From Euclidia mi (lineage: Eukaryota > Arthropoda > Insecta > Lepidoptera > Erebidae), in NCBI GenBank assembly GCA_944739405.2, contig OX123186.2, positions 34,829,551 to 34,893,550 on the forward strand: a stretch of 64,000 bases of DNA, given 5' to 3'. The notes beneath the pieces were generated by a model that was not told where the DNA came from, did not search any database, and worked only from the letters and a program-made list of their open reading frames with translations. Both the position numbers and the translations under genes were made by a program. Shown here piece after piece: positions 10,582 through 22,624 of the stretch. How positions within the stretch are numbered: the stretch's first letter is position 1; each line of letters starts with the position of its first letter.

Positions 10582-10753
10582 TTTTTTAACTGCCACGATT
10601 TGTACACATACTAATGATTATGTAACGGGTCTGAATCGTGTTAACTAAACGAAAAGAAAGATGAAATACCTTTCTATTTGCCCCGACGTTTCGGCATGGG
10701 TTCCACCAGCCGTGGTCACGGGATGACGATTTAGACCCGTTACATAATCATTA
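10582..10753. mobile_element. Penelope-type hairpin insertion with 15-bp target duplication
   Basis: A 172-bp insertion flanked by GTAGGCGACGTGTTT at 10567-10581 and 10754-10768. Copies 1 and 3 have no insertion at this point. Its outer part forms 28-bp inverted arms (10611-10638 and 10727-10754, one mismatch). The loop contains 'ccccgacgtttcggcatggg', the style of sequence seen in pLTR ends of Penelope-like elements. No protein is encoded. Confidence 0.65.
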
Positions 10754-12795
10754 GTAGGCGACGTGTTTATTAACTAATATGGAACATTTACCTAACTGAG
10801 TGAGTTGTGAGCCGAATACTATGTTTAATAGAATAATTCTTCCATTTGTGCAAAGACTTTCAATAATACATACAATAAATTGTGATGTATTAAAAGAAAG
10901 ATGCCGACTCGGGTACACCTAATCTAAATCTAAGGCGAGATTATCTGGATTGTGTTTTGATTTTCTGTTAGAAATACTGCTTTCCATTGGGCTTAAACTC
11001 GCAAACTCCCGAGTGTTCGCAAACTATTGAGTAAACTTATACCGCGTTACCGACGAGGAAAATACAAATCATTATTACAACATCTACGCCCAACTTGTTC
11101 TCTATAACATTAGCAACCAACGTTAAATAACAAACTTTCGACGGACTTACAACAAATGTTTTAAACATACACAAAACAGGATCGGAAAGCTCTTTGCTTT
11201 CGAAAATAGTATAGGTAACTGTTTACACTAAACGAACACACTCAAACATAGCTGACTACTTCCACTCTCAACTTTGAAGTTACGCGAACACCTCTTATTC
11301 AACGATATTTATTTTCCTTGAAGTTCTCTGACTACACTTAGCTACTTCATACAGCTAAAATAGATCACATCGACCTAAAAAGTTAAGTACTTAGTTTGTA
11401 ACCGCGTCGGCTTCTGCAAGAGTTATTTATTCCGTAGATCAGAATTCTACTAAAGAGTGATTTCTTCATCTTTATGGAATACGGCAGATGCTGGCAATCT
11501 TGAAGTAGGTAAGTATTTCAATATCACAGAAACTTGAAACGAGTTAAATTCGTGTACTACCTTAAATTTTAATGTGCTTTAAATTTTATTGAAATGCTTT
11601 GACTTACAATAAAATTGTGTGACAAGTACAGGAAAACGATGTATAAATGTGAGAAAAATCTATTCTTAATTTACTTTATCATTTTATTTCGATTATAAAG
11701 AATTATTTACCTAGCTTATAGTATGGAGCCTGGTTTGGTGTTATTGCTTTTCTCTTTTAGTATAATTTAATATACGTTGATACGCTATACTTGGCTTTGA
11801 GAGTAATTAATTTAATTTCCTGACATACGAGAGAGACCACACTAAATTCACAAAATTTCGATCATATCAATGTTAGAATCAAGTTTTTTGCCCAAAATCT
11901 CAAATCAAACATAAGAGGTATGTTATAATCACAAATAATCAATGATACATAATCGTGTATTTTATTAATATATAAGAAAGCAATGAGTAAATTATATTTT
12001 TATTCGCACTCCCCGACAACTTATCGCACTGCTAAACGCGCAAACGCAATTGAGTGACAATCACGTTTGCGCGTTGCAGTATGACATCAATTGGTCGTAG
12101 ACCACTTCCATAGCCTCGGTGTCATTTTTTGCGAAATATAATGTCACTAGAATAGCTCTTTAGCGAATCCTTCCAATTTTATTTTTTTCTTGTTGTTTGT
12201 ATTACTGACATTTAATATAAAAAAAATATTGTTCCTATTAAGTACAAAACTTTAAAAATATACTTAACTGCTGGCTACGCAAATTTATTGCGAATGTCCT
12301 GAGTCACGTTCATCGTTATGTTATAAGACGAATTTGACATGTGTACCACAAGCACTGCATTGGCATGCGGTTTTATTTTTATTGCCTCTTATGGCAGGAG
12401 GCTGCTCCTGTTGTTCGCTAATGGCAAGATATACTTACCATAAATTTGCCTACTGTAAAGTTACAACGTTCCCATAATCTTTTTTAAGCAAGGAAAAACT
12501 AATAAACAACCCAGCATGTAACTCAGTCTAATTCCTGCACGTAGGAGTAAGAAAACTTCGCTGAAAGTGAACCGGGCCTGGATTCGAACAATCCCAGGTG
12601 AAACGAAAAAATACTACACCGTATCGAGTAGTACTATTTACTCTCGCGCTAGGCATTATAAGTATTGGTTGGTAGCATAAGTTCTTATGTCCTTTTAAAA
12701 CTTTCTTAAATTACTAAAATACTAGAATCACCTGAAGCTATAGCACAATAAGCTAAAGAAACTACATTAGGTACTATAAGTACAACATTTTGTAT

Positions 12796-12945
12796 TCAGT
12801 TCCCACTCAAAAATGCACTGGACCAAATGAAGAATGGCATCCATGTCCTCCACCATGTCTAATGGAAGAATGTTATAACGTCGACTGTCCGCCAGTGGAA
12901 TGCCTAGAAGAACCTATATGCAATCCTCGATGTATTTTCAAGTGG
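12796..12945 (+). pseudogene. Isolated TIL-domain exon, probably broken
   Basis: After an acceptor-like 'attttgtattcag' the phase-1 frame reads PTQKCTGPNEEWHPC, then PPPCLMEECYNVDC, then PPVECLEEPICNPRCIFK. The Cys spacing and the 'C..NE' opening match the trypsin-inhibitor-like (TIL) domain of insect serine-protease inhibitors, and the phase equals that of both TIL exons of the gene at 30136. The Cys expected after 'CNPRC' is Phe, and the following frame loses the pattern and stops, so the exon looks degenerate. A Cys-containing stretch at about 13255-13320 (VCMDGVMCVCN) may be a second remnant. No signal-peptide exon was found nearby. Confidence 0.6.
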
Positions 12946-13677
12946 TATTTGTATACACATGGATGATTGTCATAAGTTAGTTAGTAAAACATTCTATGTT
13001 AAAGTTAAAAGTCAGTCAAATAGCAACGTAAATATTAAGTTTCTTCATGGTACATGGAACATCTTCATCTGCGTGGTAAAAAAATATCGCTTATTGTTCG
13101 GAGAGGAACCGGGCGTGGTCAAAAAAAGCTTAAGCGTAAATGAGAGGTGGTCAAAAGAATTGTGCACCCTAAGTCGTAATTCTATTTAGGATATAGGCAC
13201 AAGATACCCATGTAACTGTATTTTCACGAACATCACAACCATACTTTCGTAAAGCTGTCTGCATGGATGGTGTAATGTGTGTTTGTAACTTAAAAACACG
13301 ACAACGCCTAGATGGTTTTCGACACTCTTGAACATTCTCTAGTTTTTAACAGAGGTAGTACCTTTATTTTGCCACAATTCGTTGAGAGCCCCCTGAAATG
13401 TAACAAAAATGGATCAATAAATACTTGTTGTCAATCACGTTTTTATATTACATCGCGTATGAGCTCAGTGGTTTGTAGTAGGTAATATTTGGTAAATTGA
13501 TTTTCTTTTGTTTGCTGTGAATATGAATATGAATTGAGTCGCCGATGAATATTAATATAAACCAGTTCAATACGATATATACTATCAAATAATTCACAGT
13601 ATAATAAAGAACTACTGTATAAAATTCTTGCTGTTCAATTTATTTTAAAGACAATATAACATCCCAAAAAACTGTTC

Positions 13678-13772
13678 TTCTTCTTTCTGTTAGCGTTATC
13701 CCAGTTTCAGTCTAGCGTCCGCTTTTTAGTCTAACCGGATTTAGCTGAATATAAGCTTTTCCACGGAGCGTT
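13678..13772 (-). mobile_element. 5'-truncated tRNA-type SINE with target duplication
   Basis: 95 bp matching the last part of the SINE at 58341-58714 in reverse ('ctaaccggatttagctgaat', 'ccacggagcg'). It is flanked by CCCAAAAAACTGTTC at 13663-13677 and 13773-13787. Copy 1 has one copy of this site without insertion, near 1630. Confidence 0.85.
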
Positions 13773-13924
13773 CCCAAAAAACTGTTCATTACTTTAAAAG
13801 ATCTTTTCTGAATTAGGCAAAGTCTCGAAAGAAATAATTGACAGAAATTACTTGTAGAGACGAAAGAAGTTTTTGAATGCATAGATGGAGCAACAGTCAC
13901 AATATAGCGCTGAGTGTTGTGGGT

Positions 13925-14105
13925 TTATTTATTTTATACTAGACGTCGCCAGCGGCTTCACCCGCGTCAATTATACATACAAACCTTCTTCTTGAATCAA
14001 TATATTAAAAAACCGCATTAACATCCGTTGCGTAGTCTTTAAGATTTAAGCATACATATGGACAGACAGACAGAAGACAGACTTTGTTTTAGTCTATGTA
14101 GTGAC
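13925..14105 (-). mobile_element. Short non-autonomous element, Helitron-like end
   Basis: Present only in copy 2. It begins 'tactagacgtcgccagcggc', the reverse of a GC-rich terminus ending in CTAGTA, and ends 'agtctatgtagtgac'. It includes a 'gacagacagacagaagacag' microsatellite. A Helitron origin is inferred from the CTAG end only. Confidence 0.4.
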
Positions 14106-14164
14106 ACCCCATTATGATTGGCAAAACTCAAAACTCATTACAGCAGATATCGATGGCTTATCGT

Positions 14165-14300
14165 TGTCGCACGGAGCAAGCTTTACTTAACCATTTAATA
14201 TGCACATAATTTCGAAAAGTCAGTGGTACCTACGCGAGGTGGCTTTGAACCTGATACCGCCTGCACACCAATCAGTTTTCGCCATTTGACTATCGCTACT
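14165..14300 (-). repeat. tRNA-derived SINE relic
   Basis: Counterpart of the relic at 1861-1965, with 'atgcacataatttcgaaaag' and a decayed B box ('ctttgaacctgatacc'). It is shared by segment copies 1 and 2. Confidence 0.5.
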
Positions 14301-15715
14301 TCTATAGCATATATGCAACCATAGGGTAACATTTTATATCAACTATAAATAAAATACTTGATGCCAGTCTGAACGAATTTAGTTTGGAATAATTCTCTAT
14401 CCTAAGGGTAGGTCCTGAATTGTCCGATATTTTGCTGATATGAAAAAAAGGAAGGATCCAAAAGCACTCAGACTAGGATCAACTACTTATAAGGAGAAAT
14501 AATGTTTGGGTTGTATAATTATAGTGTAAAAAGGCCGATAGTAAAAATAATATTGAAAAATAACATACAGTTCTCCCTTACCACTACTTAATGCATTCAC
14601 TTTGCAGTACGTGTAAGAACTGTAAGATATTGATTGAGTTTCATGTATGATTAGATTCCTCTTGATTTTCTATACAGTCAAGTAGAAACATAATGAAACT
14701 AAATGAGCTCGCGGTCACATCCGCATTATTTATGGCTCATGCTCCACACCCGTGGCTCCTAGCGTGATGTTATGTAGCCAATAGTACTTATCCAACAAAA
14801 AAAGAATAATTCAAATCGGACCAGTAGTTTCTTAGATTTACACGTTCAGCCAAACAAACAAACTCTTCAGCTTTATCATCTTCAAATCACCTTCCAATGT
14901 TTAAAAACTGTGGAAGATAGACGAGAGCGAGTATAAAGTCTTGTCACTTATCATAAACATAGTATACAAAGAAGTAGGTATGGCTTTGACTCTCTCATGC
15001 GAAAAAATTACGGGAACATTTTTTTATCAAATATTCTTTGTCTAACAGACAAAAGACAAAAAGGGTTTTTATAACAATGTTTTAATAGGTATGTTTTTAA
15101 AATCGGATGACTTTACAAACGCAACATACAATCACAACTATTCGCGACATACAATAGGACCAACATATTTATAACTAGAGGGAGACTATTCGTTTTACGT
15201 AAAAGTAATAACCACGTATTATCCTGTTAAAATAAATAAAAAAAAATTCTGATAAAATCTACTGCTGTGGCTTTACAATGAGTAAGCTCGAGTTCACAAT
15301 AAAATTATACCAGATGCTTGAGTACTCTAAGTTGATTTACTTATAATTATAATAAAAACAAATAAAGCAAACAATAAATGCCGAGAAGTGTTGCCATCGA
15401 GACGAGAAGGGAAGAGAATGTCGTGTTCCTTGAAGCAATGTCTCCTCGTAGTTCGGGTAATGCAAATTGCTTAAAATACCTAGAAACTTATACGTATGAC
15501 TAATAAAATGGATCAAAACACTGCAATCAAAACAATTCAAGCAGAAAATAGCGCACCAAGTAAAAGTCTTTAAAGGCCACAAAGCTCCTAACATGTTGAC
15601 TCCTTACATGATGTTAAATTACAATCAACCATCTATAGAAAGAGAATTGAATTGATATAAGCACTTAAACAGCTGCAACCCTTACAAAAACTATAAAAAT
15701 CGGGGAAATGGGATA

Positions 15716-15960
15716 AGAGGCTTTTGAGAAGAAATCCGATCGACGCTAAGAGTCTATTGAGACAAATAGAATGAATTGAGGGAAAGCTGTCTATGCCCAA
15801 AAATATTGCGTCCTCGGATAACTTTTACGATTTCATATTTGGAATTTCATTCAGGAACTAATGGAGCAAGGTGCGAAATTTGTTTCAAATTGTGTTCCAA
15901 TTTGAAGGATTTGCGAAAAAGAATCTGTGTTGTAACATTTGCAGTATTTACAATTTGAGT
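15716..15960 (+). pseudogene. Decayed unidentified coding region, copy 2
   Basis: Homologue of 4253-4498. It reads RRNPIDAKSLLRQIE, stop, IEGKLSMPKNIASS; the stop comes from CGA to TGA relative to the other copies. The downstream Cys-rich part (CEICFKLCSNLKDL) is in another frame, as in copy 1. Not functional as it stands. Confidence 0.3.
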
Positions 15961-16394
15961 GTGGAATAAAAATTCCTTTTACAGATACGAATCGTTTCCT
16001 GAATAAAGAAAAAAATTAAAATAAGATATGTTTATATTGAGTTATTGAGATTTACAAAATTGTGTAGTATATCACATATCGCTTACTTGTTACGCTACGA
16101 CGCTGTTCACATATTTAGAATAACCCTTCTTTACCTCCTTAAGTTTAAGACGAGTTTGTTGGAATGAAGACTGAACTAACTTGTAGCGAAAATGAAAACG
16201 AACTTCCGACAGGGTTCTGAATGTATTCACAAATTAGATTTTCTTACAGAGAATTTTAACTGTGAAATTCTATGATCATACACATACGTGTAATGCACTT
16301 TCAGCATAAACCTGATGTAATAGTTGCCATCATTATATAAGGGTAAGAGCATCTTACTTCTATAAACTGGACACATGGAGATCTCATACGGTTT

Positions 16395-16610
16395 TTTCAT
16401 AACGTAACGCTTTTGTCCTCGAAGAGGTAGGCAGAGGTGTAATATTACAGCCACATTTCACTTTATGAATTTTAGTCCCACGTAATAGGGGCGAGCTTAT
16501 TGCCGTTACCGAACACATTGCCAGACTCTTTTGCCCGGCTCGGGAATTGAACCCGGGACCGCTCGTCAGCAGACGCAGACGCTATCCACTGGACCACGGA
16601 AGCAATCAAT
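16395..16610 (-). repeat. tRNA-containing SINE, reverse
   Basis: Same family as 10020-10258 ('gaagaggtaggcagaggtgt', 'cccacgtaataggggc', 'cgggaattgaacccgggac'). It lies inside the copy-2 Helitron, whose end is intact at 16710-16713. Confidence 0.65.
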
Positions 16611-17036
16611 CTCCTAGCAGTTATATAGCTTATGCAGCATAATAATAACACATGGACTACCTTCAGACCAGCTAACCGGACTCTACTTGGGCGAAGCCGC
16701 GGGCAAAAGCTAGTTTAACCATAAAGGTAAAAGCCGATTTACATTCTATGCATGTTCACGAACTGTGTGAACTACATGCATTATACTGTCAATCTGTTAG
16801 TGAGTAACTCGCGTGCACATTTCGATGTTCTGATCACGGCGTTTACCTACACGTCTGTGACTGCTAAGATTGTAGGCATGGTGATGAATGTTTAGCTAAG
16901 AGTAGGCGTGATTTTCTACTTATACGGAACATTTACCTAACGTAGGGAGCTGTTAGCCAAAAACTATGCTCAATAGAATTAATTTACCATATGTGCAAAT
17001 GCTTTCAGCACTGGCACAAGAAATACAGCATTATAT

Positions 17037-19104
17037 ATGATCAGATTATTAGCCATCCTCGGCATGCAGCTGAAGAATTTAACAGCTTCTTCGTTAATCA
17101 AGTTAAACCTCTGACATGTAATAACCAAAACAGAAATAATAAAGTAATTTATAATAAATATAATTCTTTTTTTTAAATCCGACTACATCACATGACATAG
17201 AACGCATAACTTTATCATTAAAAAATACCAATAGTACAGGCTATGATGACTTCGCGACCAAAGTAATAAAGAGCGTAAACAAAATAATATCACCGATATT
17301 GACACATATTTTTAATTTATGTATTTTTGGCGGTATTTTTCCCAGTAAATTGAAAACTACTATTATAAAACCATTATTTAAAAAGGAGGATAAGGAAAAC
17401 ATGGATTCCTATCGCCAAATAGCGCTCATACCGGTGTTTTCTAAAATTTTTGAAAAACATATATATCAAAATATTAACAATTATTTCGAACAAAACAAAA
17501 TTTTAGCTGACGAACAAATGGGTTTTCGGAAGGATAAATCAATCAGCAGAGCGGTTTATAATTATCTGGACGTAATAACAAAAAAATTGGATACCAAGTT
17601 TTCTGTCTGCTGCGCCTTATTTATGGACCTTACCAAGGCTTTTGATTACGTGGATCATCATATTCTTAAAAACAAAGTAAATACCTATGGAATCAGGGGC
17701 AATGTTCTGGACTTTATTGTGTCTTACCTTAGTGACAGGCAGCAAATAACTGTAGTACCTAAAATATGTCAAAAACGAAAACAAAAATTCAAATATAAAT
17801 CTACTATCCAAAAAATTAAATATGGCGTGCCTCAAGGAAGTGTTCTCGGACCATTCTTGTTTCTGATATATATAAATGATCTCTCACAGGTTATCAGTTC
17901 CCCAAAGGTTCTTTTTGCTGACGACAGCACCGCTATATTCACAAATAAAAATTCAGAATTACTCGAAGCCGAGATAAATATTGCTCTAGAAAAAATCATT
18001 GCTTGGTTGAAATCGAACAATCTTGCTATAAATTTATATAAAACCAATGTCATGTGTTTTCGGCACAAGAATACTTCTTTTAAGCCTAATATGAATATAA
18101 ATTATTGTGGTCAGACTATTAGAGAGGTAACTGTGACAAAATTTTTGGGAATTCACATGGATTGCAACCTTAACTGGAAAAAACAGGTGGACCAAGTATG
18201 TGCGAAGCTCAATAAATTTTTATATGCACTATACATACTAAGAAAAACTGTTAATATGTCTACTCTATTAACAGCTTATCACGCATATGTTGTATCAACA
18301 CTTAGATATGGTTTGATGTACGGGGGAAACTCAACAGACAGACATAAAGCTTTTATATCTCAAAAGAAATGCATTCGGACTATGTGTCAATTAGGAAAAT
18401 ATGAAAGTTGTAAGCCTCACTTCCAATCACTGAAAATTCTGACATTGCCATGTTTATATATTTTTGAAATCATTGTTTTTGTAACGAGTAATTTAGGTTC
18501 CTATAAAACGCTACGAAGTAATAGACTTATGCATAAACTTCAAGAGGAGCAAAGTAGAACTGCCCTCTTAAATAAAAGCTTTTTCTGTATGGCTCCAAAG
18601 TTATATAACAAACTTCCTATTTATATTAAAGATATCCATAATATTAATGTATTTAAAACCAAATTAAAGGAATTCCTGATCAATAAATGCTACTATGACA
18701 TCAAAGAATGTTTAAATGACAAGCTTCGACATTATTTATGTATATTTTATATTAGATCTCGATGTTACTATTTAATAATATAATGTAAATCACTGCTAAT
18801 AATTAATTTGTTTAGAATGTTAATTGCAACTCTTATAAATTCATTAATATAATTATTTAATTGTTCCTGAAAAGCAGAAGAATAATAATTTATGTGTAAA
18901 TAACTGATTTTTGTGTGTCTTTTAAGAACTGATTATTATATGTGCTTATTTTATTTTAAATTCATTACTTCTTAAATAACTGTTGTTGCTATTATTTTAA
19001 ATCATTAATGTGATTTTGCACGCCGCAAGGCTGAATATGTTCGGAGCTACCAAAATTTTAACAACTTTATTATGTACCCATATTCGCAAAATAAACGTAT
19101 TTGT
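17037..19104 (+). mobile_element. 5'-truncated non-LTR retrotransposon (jockey/CR1 superfamily)
   Basis: Flanked by ATTATAT at 17030-17036 and 19105-19111. Copies 1 and 2 have a single uninterrupted version of this site. It starts in the linker between endonuclease and reverse transcriptase and ends in 'aaaataaacgtatttgt' with a polyadenylation signal but no long A tail. It is of the same family as the larger element at 20965-25438, but much better preserved. Confidence 0.85.
17041..18783 (+). pseudogene. Reverse transcriptase part of the truncated LINE
   Basis: The product copied retrotransposon RNA onto target DNA. The frame from about 17170 to 18783 is open. Visible RT motifs are 'IIKPLFKKEDKENMDSYRQI', 'FSKIFEKHIYQNI', 'DEQMGFRKDKS', 'ALFMDLTKAFDYVDH', 'YGVPQGSVLGPFLFLIYIND' and the catalytic 'LFADDSTAIF', followed by a thumb/C-terminal region (TLRYGLMYGGNSTDRHKAF). 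The upstream piece (16991-17176 frame, 'EEFNSFFVNQVKPL') is joined after a one-base shift in the T run at about 17168-17175, the only frame break visible. ORF1 and endonuclease are absent by 5' truncation. A fragment with an intact FADD box suggests recent insertion. Family level is firm; the exact clade (Daphne-, CR1- or jockey-like) is not. Confidence 0.85.
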
Positions 19105-20099
19105 ATTATATCTTATGTTGTATTAACAGAAAGATGTCGGCTCGGTGATACCTAAGCTTAATCCATGCCTAGATTATCTGGATTATGTTTTGATTTGCTG
19201 TTAGAAATAGTGTTGCCCAATAGGGTTAAACTCACAAACTCCCGAGGGTTCTTAAACTATTGAGTAAACTTATAACATGCTACCGACGAGGAAATACAAA
19301 TCATTATTACAACATCTACGCCCAACTTGTTCTCTATACATTAGCAACCGACGTTAAAATAGCAAACTTTCGACGGATTTTAAACGAATGTTTTAAACAT
19401 ACACAAAACAGGATCGGAAAGCTCTTTGCTCTCGAAAATAGTATAGGTAACTGTTTTCACTAAACGAACACACTCGTACACAGCTGACTTCTTCCGCTCT
19501 CAACATCGAACTTACGGGAACTCTTATTCAAAGATATTTATTTTCCTTAAAGTTCTCTGACTACATTTAGCTACTTCATACAGCTAAAATAGATTACATC
19601 GACCTAAAAAGTTAAGTACTTAGTTTGCAACAGCGTCGGCTTCTGCACGAGTTATTTATTTCCTAGATCTGGATACTACTTAAGAGTGATTTCTTCAGAC
19701 TTTATCTTTATGAAATAGGTACGGCAGATGCTGGCAATCAAAAATTAAAGTTGTGAAATATTTCAATCACACAGACACTTTCTGAGTTAAATTGGTGTAC
19801 TACCTTAAATTGTAATGTGAAAAAAATGCTTTAATTTTGATTTACTAAAGTGTGACATACAGGCAATCAGTTTCCGTTATGTAATTTTTTAACATTAAAA
19901 TAACGAACTTTCGACGGACTTAAAACAAATGTTTTAAACATACACAAAACAGGATCAGAAAGCTCTTTGCTCTCGAAAATAGTATAGGTAACTGTTTTCA
20001 CTAAACGAACACACTCGTACACAGCTGTCATCTTCTGCTCTCAACATCGAACTTACGGGAACAACTCTTAAATTTGTCTGACTACACTTAGCTACTTCA

Positions 20100-20300
20100 G
20101 GCAGTGTTATTGGGTTTTTCACTTACGAAATTCTCAGTAGCAGCACGGAGTCTGGAAATGTGCCCGGTACGGCAATAGGCTCGCCCCTTATTGCGTGGGA
20201 CTAAAGTATATCTGGCGAAAGGTGGGTGTAGAAGTACACCTCTGCCTACCCCTTCGGGGATAAAAGGCGTGACGTTATGAATGTATGTATGTATATTATA
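20100..20300 (+). repeat. tRNA-containing SINE, 5'-truncated
   Basis: Starts at 'gcagtgttattgggtttttc' (just after the tRNA-like head) and runs through 'cccttattgcgtgggact' and 'tgcctaccccttcgggga' to a (TATG)n tail. It sits where copy 3 lacks about 560 bp present in copy 2 (about 11360-11930), so insertion was accompanied or followed by a deletion. Confidence 0.75.
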
Positions 20301-21399
20301 CCACAAATAATCAACAATTTTCGTGTATTTTATTGATATAAAAAATACACGTGTAAATAAAATTTCTAGTCGTACTACCCGAGAACTTATCGCACTGCCC
20401 TCACTCAATTACGATTTCGCGTTTCTGTATGACATCAATTGACCGCAGTCCACTTCCACAGCCTCGGTCTTATTTTGTGCGAAATATAATGTCACTAAAA
20501 TAGCTCTTATGTCAGTGAATCCTTCCAATTTTATTTTTCTTGTGTCTTTGAAATTGCTTAAATAATTTTGCAACGTTTCTATTAAGTAGAGCACTTTAAT
20601 AAAAATGATACCGCTGGCTATGCAAATTTATTGTGAATTGTGAGTCACGTTTATCGTTACGTTATAAGAAGAATATGTCATTTGTACCTCTGGCACTGTA
20701 TAGGTATCGAATTTTAATGGCTTCTGGTGGCAGCCGAGCGAAAGGCCCATCTGATATTAAGTGGTGGTCGTTAATGTCAAGAGTATATTCCGCAAAAGTA
20801 CGCTTACCGTAATGTAACAGCTTCCCCATTTATACTTGTTTGAAGAAGAAAATACAAATGCCAGCGTGTAACTCATTATAATTCCTGCACGTACGAATAT
20901 GAAAACTTCGCTAAAAGTGAACCGGGCCTGGATCCGAATAATCCCAGGTGAAACAGTTAACTACTACTAGGATACGGACTAGAGATGGCGCTGCTCTATC
21001 ACGTAAACAGTGGGCTCCCGTTAAATTTTTCATTAAAAATAGCTATCGTAACATTTACGTAGTTTGCGAATTTACAAAGTGAATATAACAGTACGATTAC
21101 CTATATAAAATGTTTTCTTCAAAATCTGACAGTGGATAGTGAAGAAAAGTGAAAAATATAGTCCTGTGCTAAAATGTCATTTATTAACACTGGAACTTGG
21201 TGAAATCTAAAAAACGTAACTACAAAAGTGTTTTTAAGGTGACAGGACACTAACAAACGAAGACCGACACGGCCATCTGGTGTCAAATAGCGGAAATACT
21301 CCGAATCGATCTATGGTTGATTAACTTTAGACAAAGTAGTTCACGCAAAGTTCACTAGAGGGTGCTGTTATATAAATTAGATCAGTCAATAAGAAGAAA

Positions 21400-22416
21400 A
21401 TGGATTTACAAAATATAACTATACGTAAACACAATAAGAAAATATTTAATGAATCACTTAAATCATCATCATCATCATTCGGATCGCTAGAATCAGTATC
21501 ACCGTCCCACTCTAAGAGAAGTTTACCGGACTTGACATTGAGATTTTTATACAATGAAGATTACGAGAAATTAAAAGAAGCAAATAAAAAACTCAAAGAA
21601 AAACTCGAAACTGCACAAACAGAAATAGAAAACCTTCACTCAGAAATATATACCCTCAAACAACAGACACTTGAAAAACAACAAAAAATCTCAACACTGA
21701 ACCACCTACGCTCTAATTCCCCATGTACACCCATGTCTTCTGGCACCATTAAAAAAAAATAAAGAAAAAGGCCAAGAAATATAAGAAAATAACACTAAAC
21801 ACAAGCAGCGAAGATCTCCAACTCTCCCACGAGTACAAAACGGTCCACCAGATGAATCTACTAATTTGCCTAAGACCGATACTCTTTCTGAAAATTCCGA
21901 AACCATAGTCACTACTCAAAACATAACGAAAGAATACAATAAGATAATAATATTTGGAGATCAACAAGCACGCGACCTATCAAGAACATTGATTAGATCA
22001 AGATTAAACATAGCAATTAATGAAAAGTACAACATTACCTCAATTATTAAACCAAATGCACCACAGCACAAATTCTAAATAGCTGCAATGACGACTTCTT
22101 GAAAAAACTGACACCCGACGACATCATAATACTGGTACTAAGATCCAACGATAAACACCCACATACTTTTATGTCTGAACTCTGTATTGCATTATATAAA
22201 TTACGATCCCAAAAAGTCTATATAACAAATGTACAAAATAATGCATACCTAAATGTAAAGTTGATTAATTATAACATAGAGTTAATAAGTAAGAATTTCC
22301 CTCATTGTAAATTTCTAAGAGTGCGCAACACTATGTATGAAATCAATAATTATACTGATCTTCCAAATAAGTTTATGTTTCCGATTAAACACCGACATAT
22401 TCTACACAAACTATAA
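21400..22416 (+). pseudogene. ORF1 with coiled coil and SGNH/esterase-like domain
   Basis: Three frame segments: 21400-21762, about 21800-22078 and about 22080-22416. The first has a Ser-rich N-terminus and a heptad-like coiled coil (YEKLKEANKKLKEKLETAQT...). It breaks at the A9 run near 21752. The second holds 'NKIIIFGDQQARDL', the third 'LTPDDIIILVLRSNDKHP'. These match the GDS and GTND blocks of the esterase domain known from ORF1 of CR1-type LINEs. The nucleophile Ser is Gln (GDQ) and the third block reads RSND, so no esterase activity is expected. In related elements this protein binds RNA and forms the ribonucleoprotein. Confidence 0.6.
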
Positions 22417-22624
22417 AAAACAAACTTTTCACCAGCCAATAAATAACATTCAAAATTATAATACACAATATAATAGCAATGAACAAAAAATAACATCAAA
22501 TAACTCAATACAAACGAAAATAACGTCCTATTTTCAATCAATAAAAAATAAAAACATAGACAATACCATATCAAACCCTCTGTTTTTTCTCCAATCAATC
22601 TAAATAAGTCACAGCCACGCTCAC

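Larger units (their letters stand above)
10391..16713 (+). repeat. Segmental duplication, copy 2
   Basis: The copy closest to the ancestral 6.3-kb length. It has all shared landmarks plus about 1.3 kb (12040-13370) missing from copy 1, including a TIL-domain exon. Private insertions, each absent from copy 1, are at 10582-10753, 13678-13772 and 13925-14105. Apart from the listed features I see no gene. Confidence 0.85.

Noticed and set aside
10582..10753. A complete hammerhead ribozyme in the Penelope-type hairpin
   Set aside because: I could not find the conserved CUGAUGA and GAAA core in proper arrangement by eye; a covariance-model search would decide.
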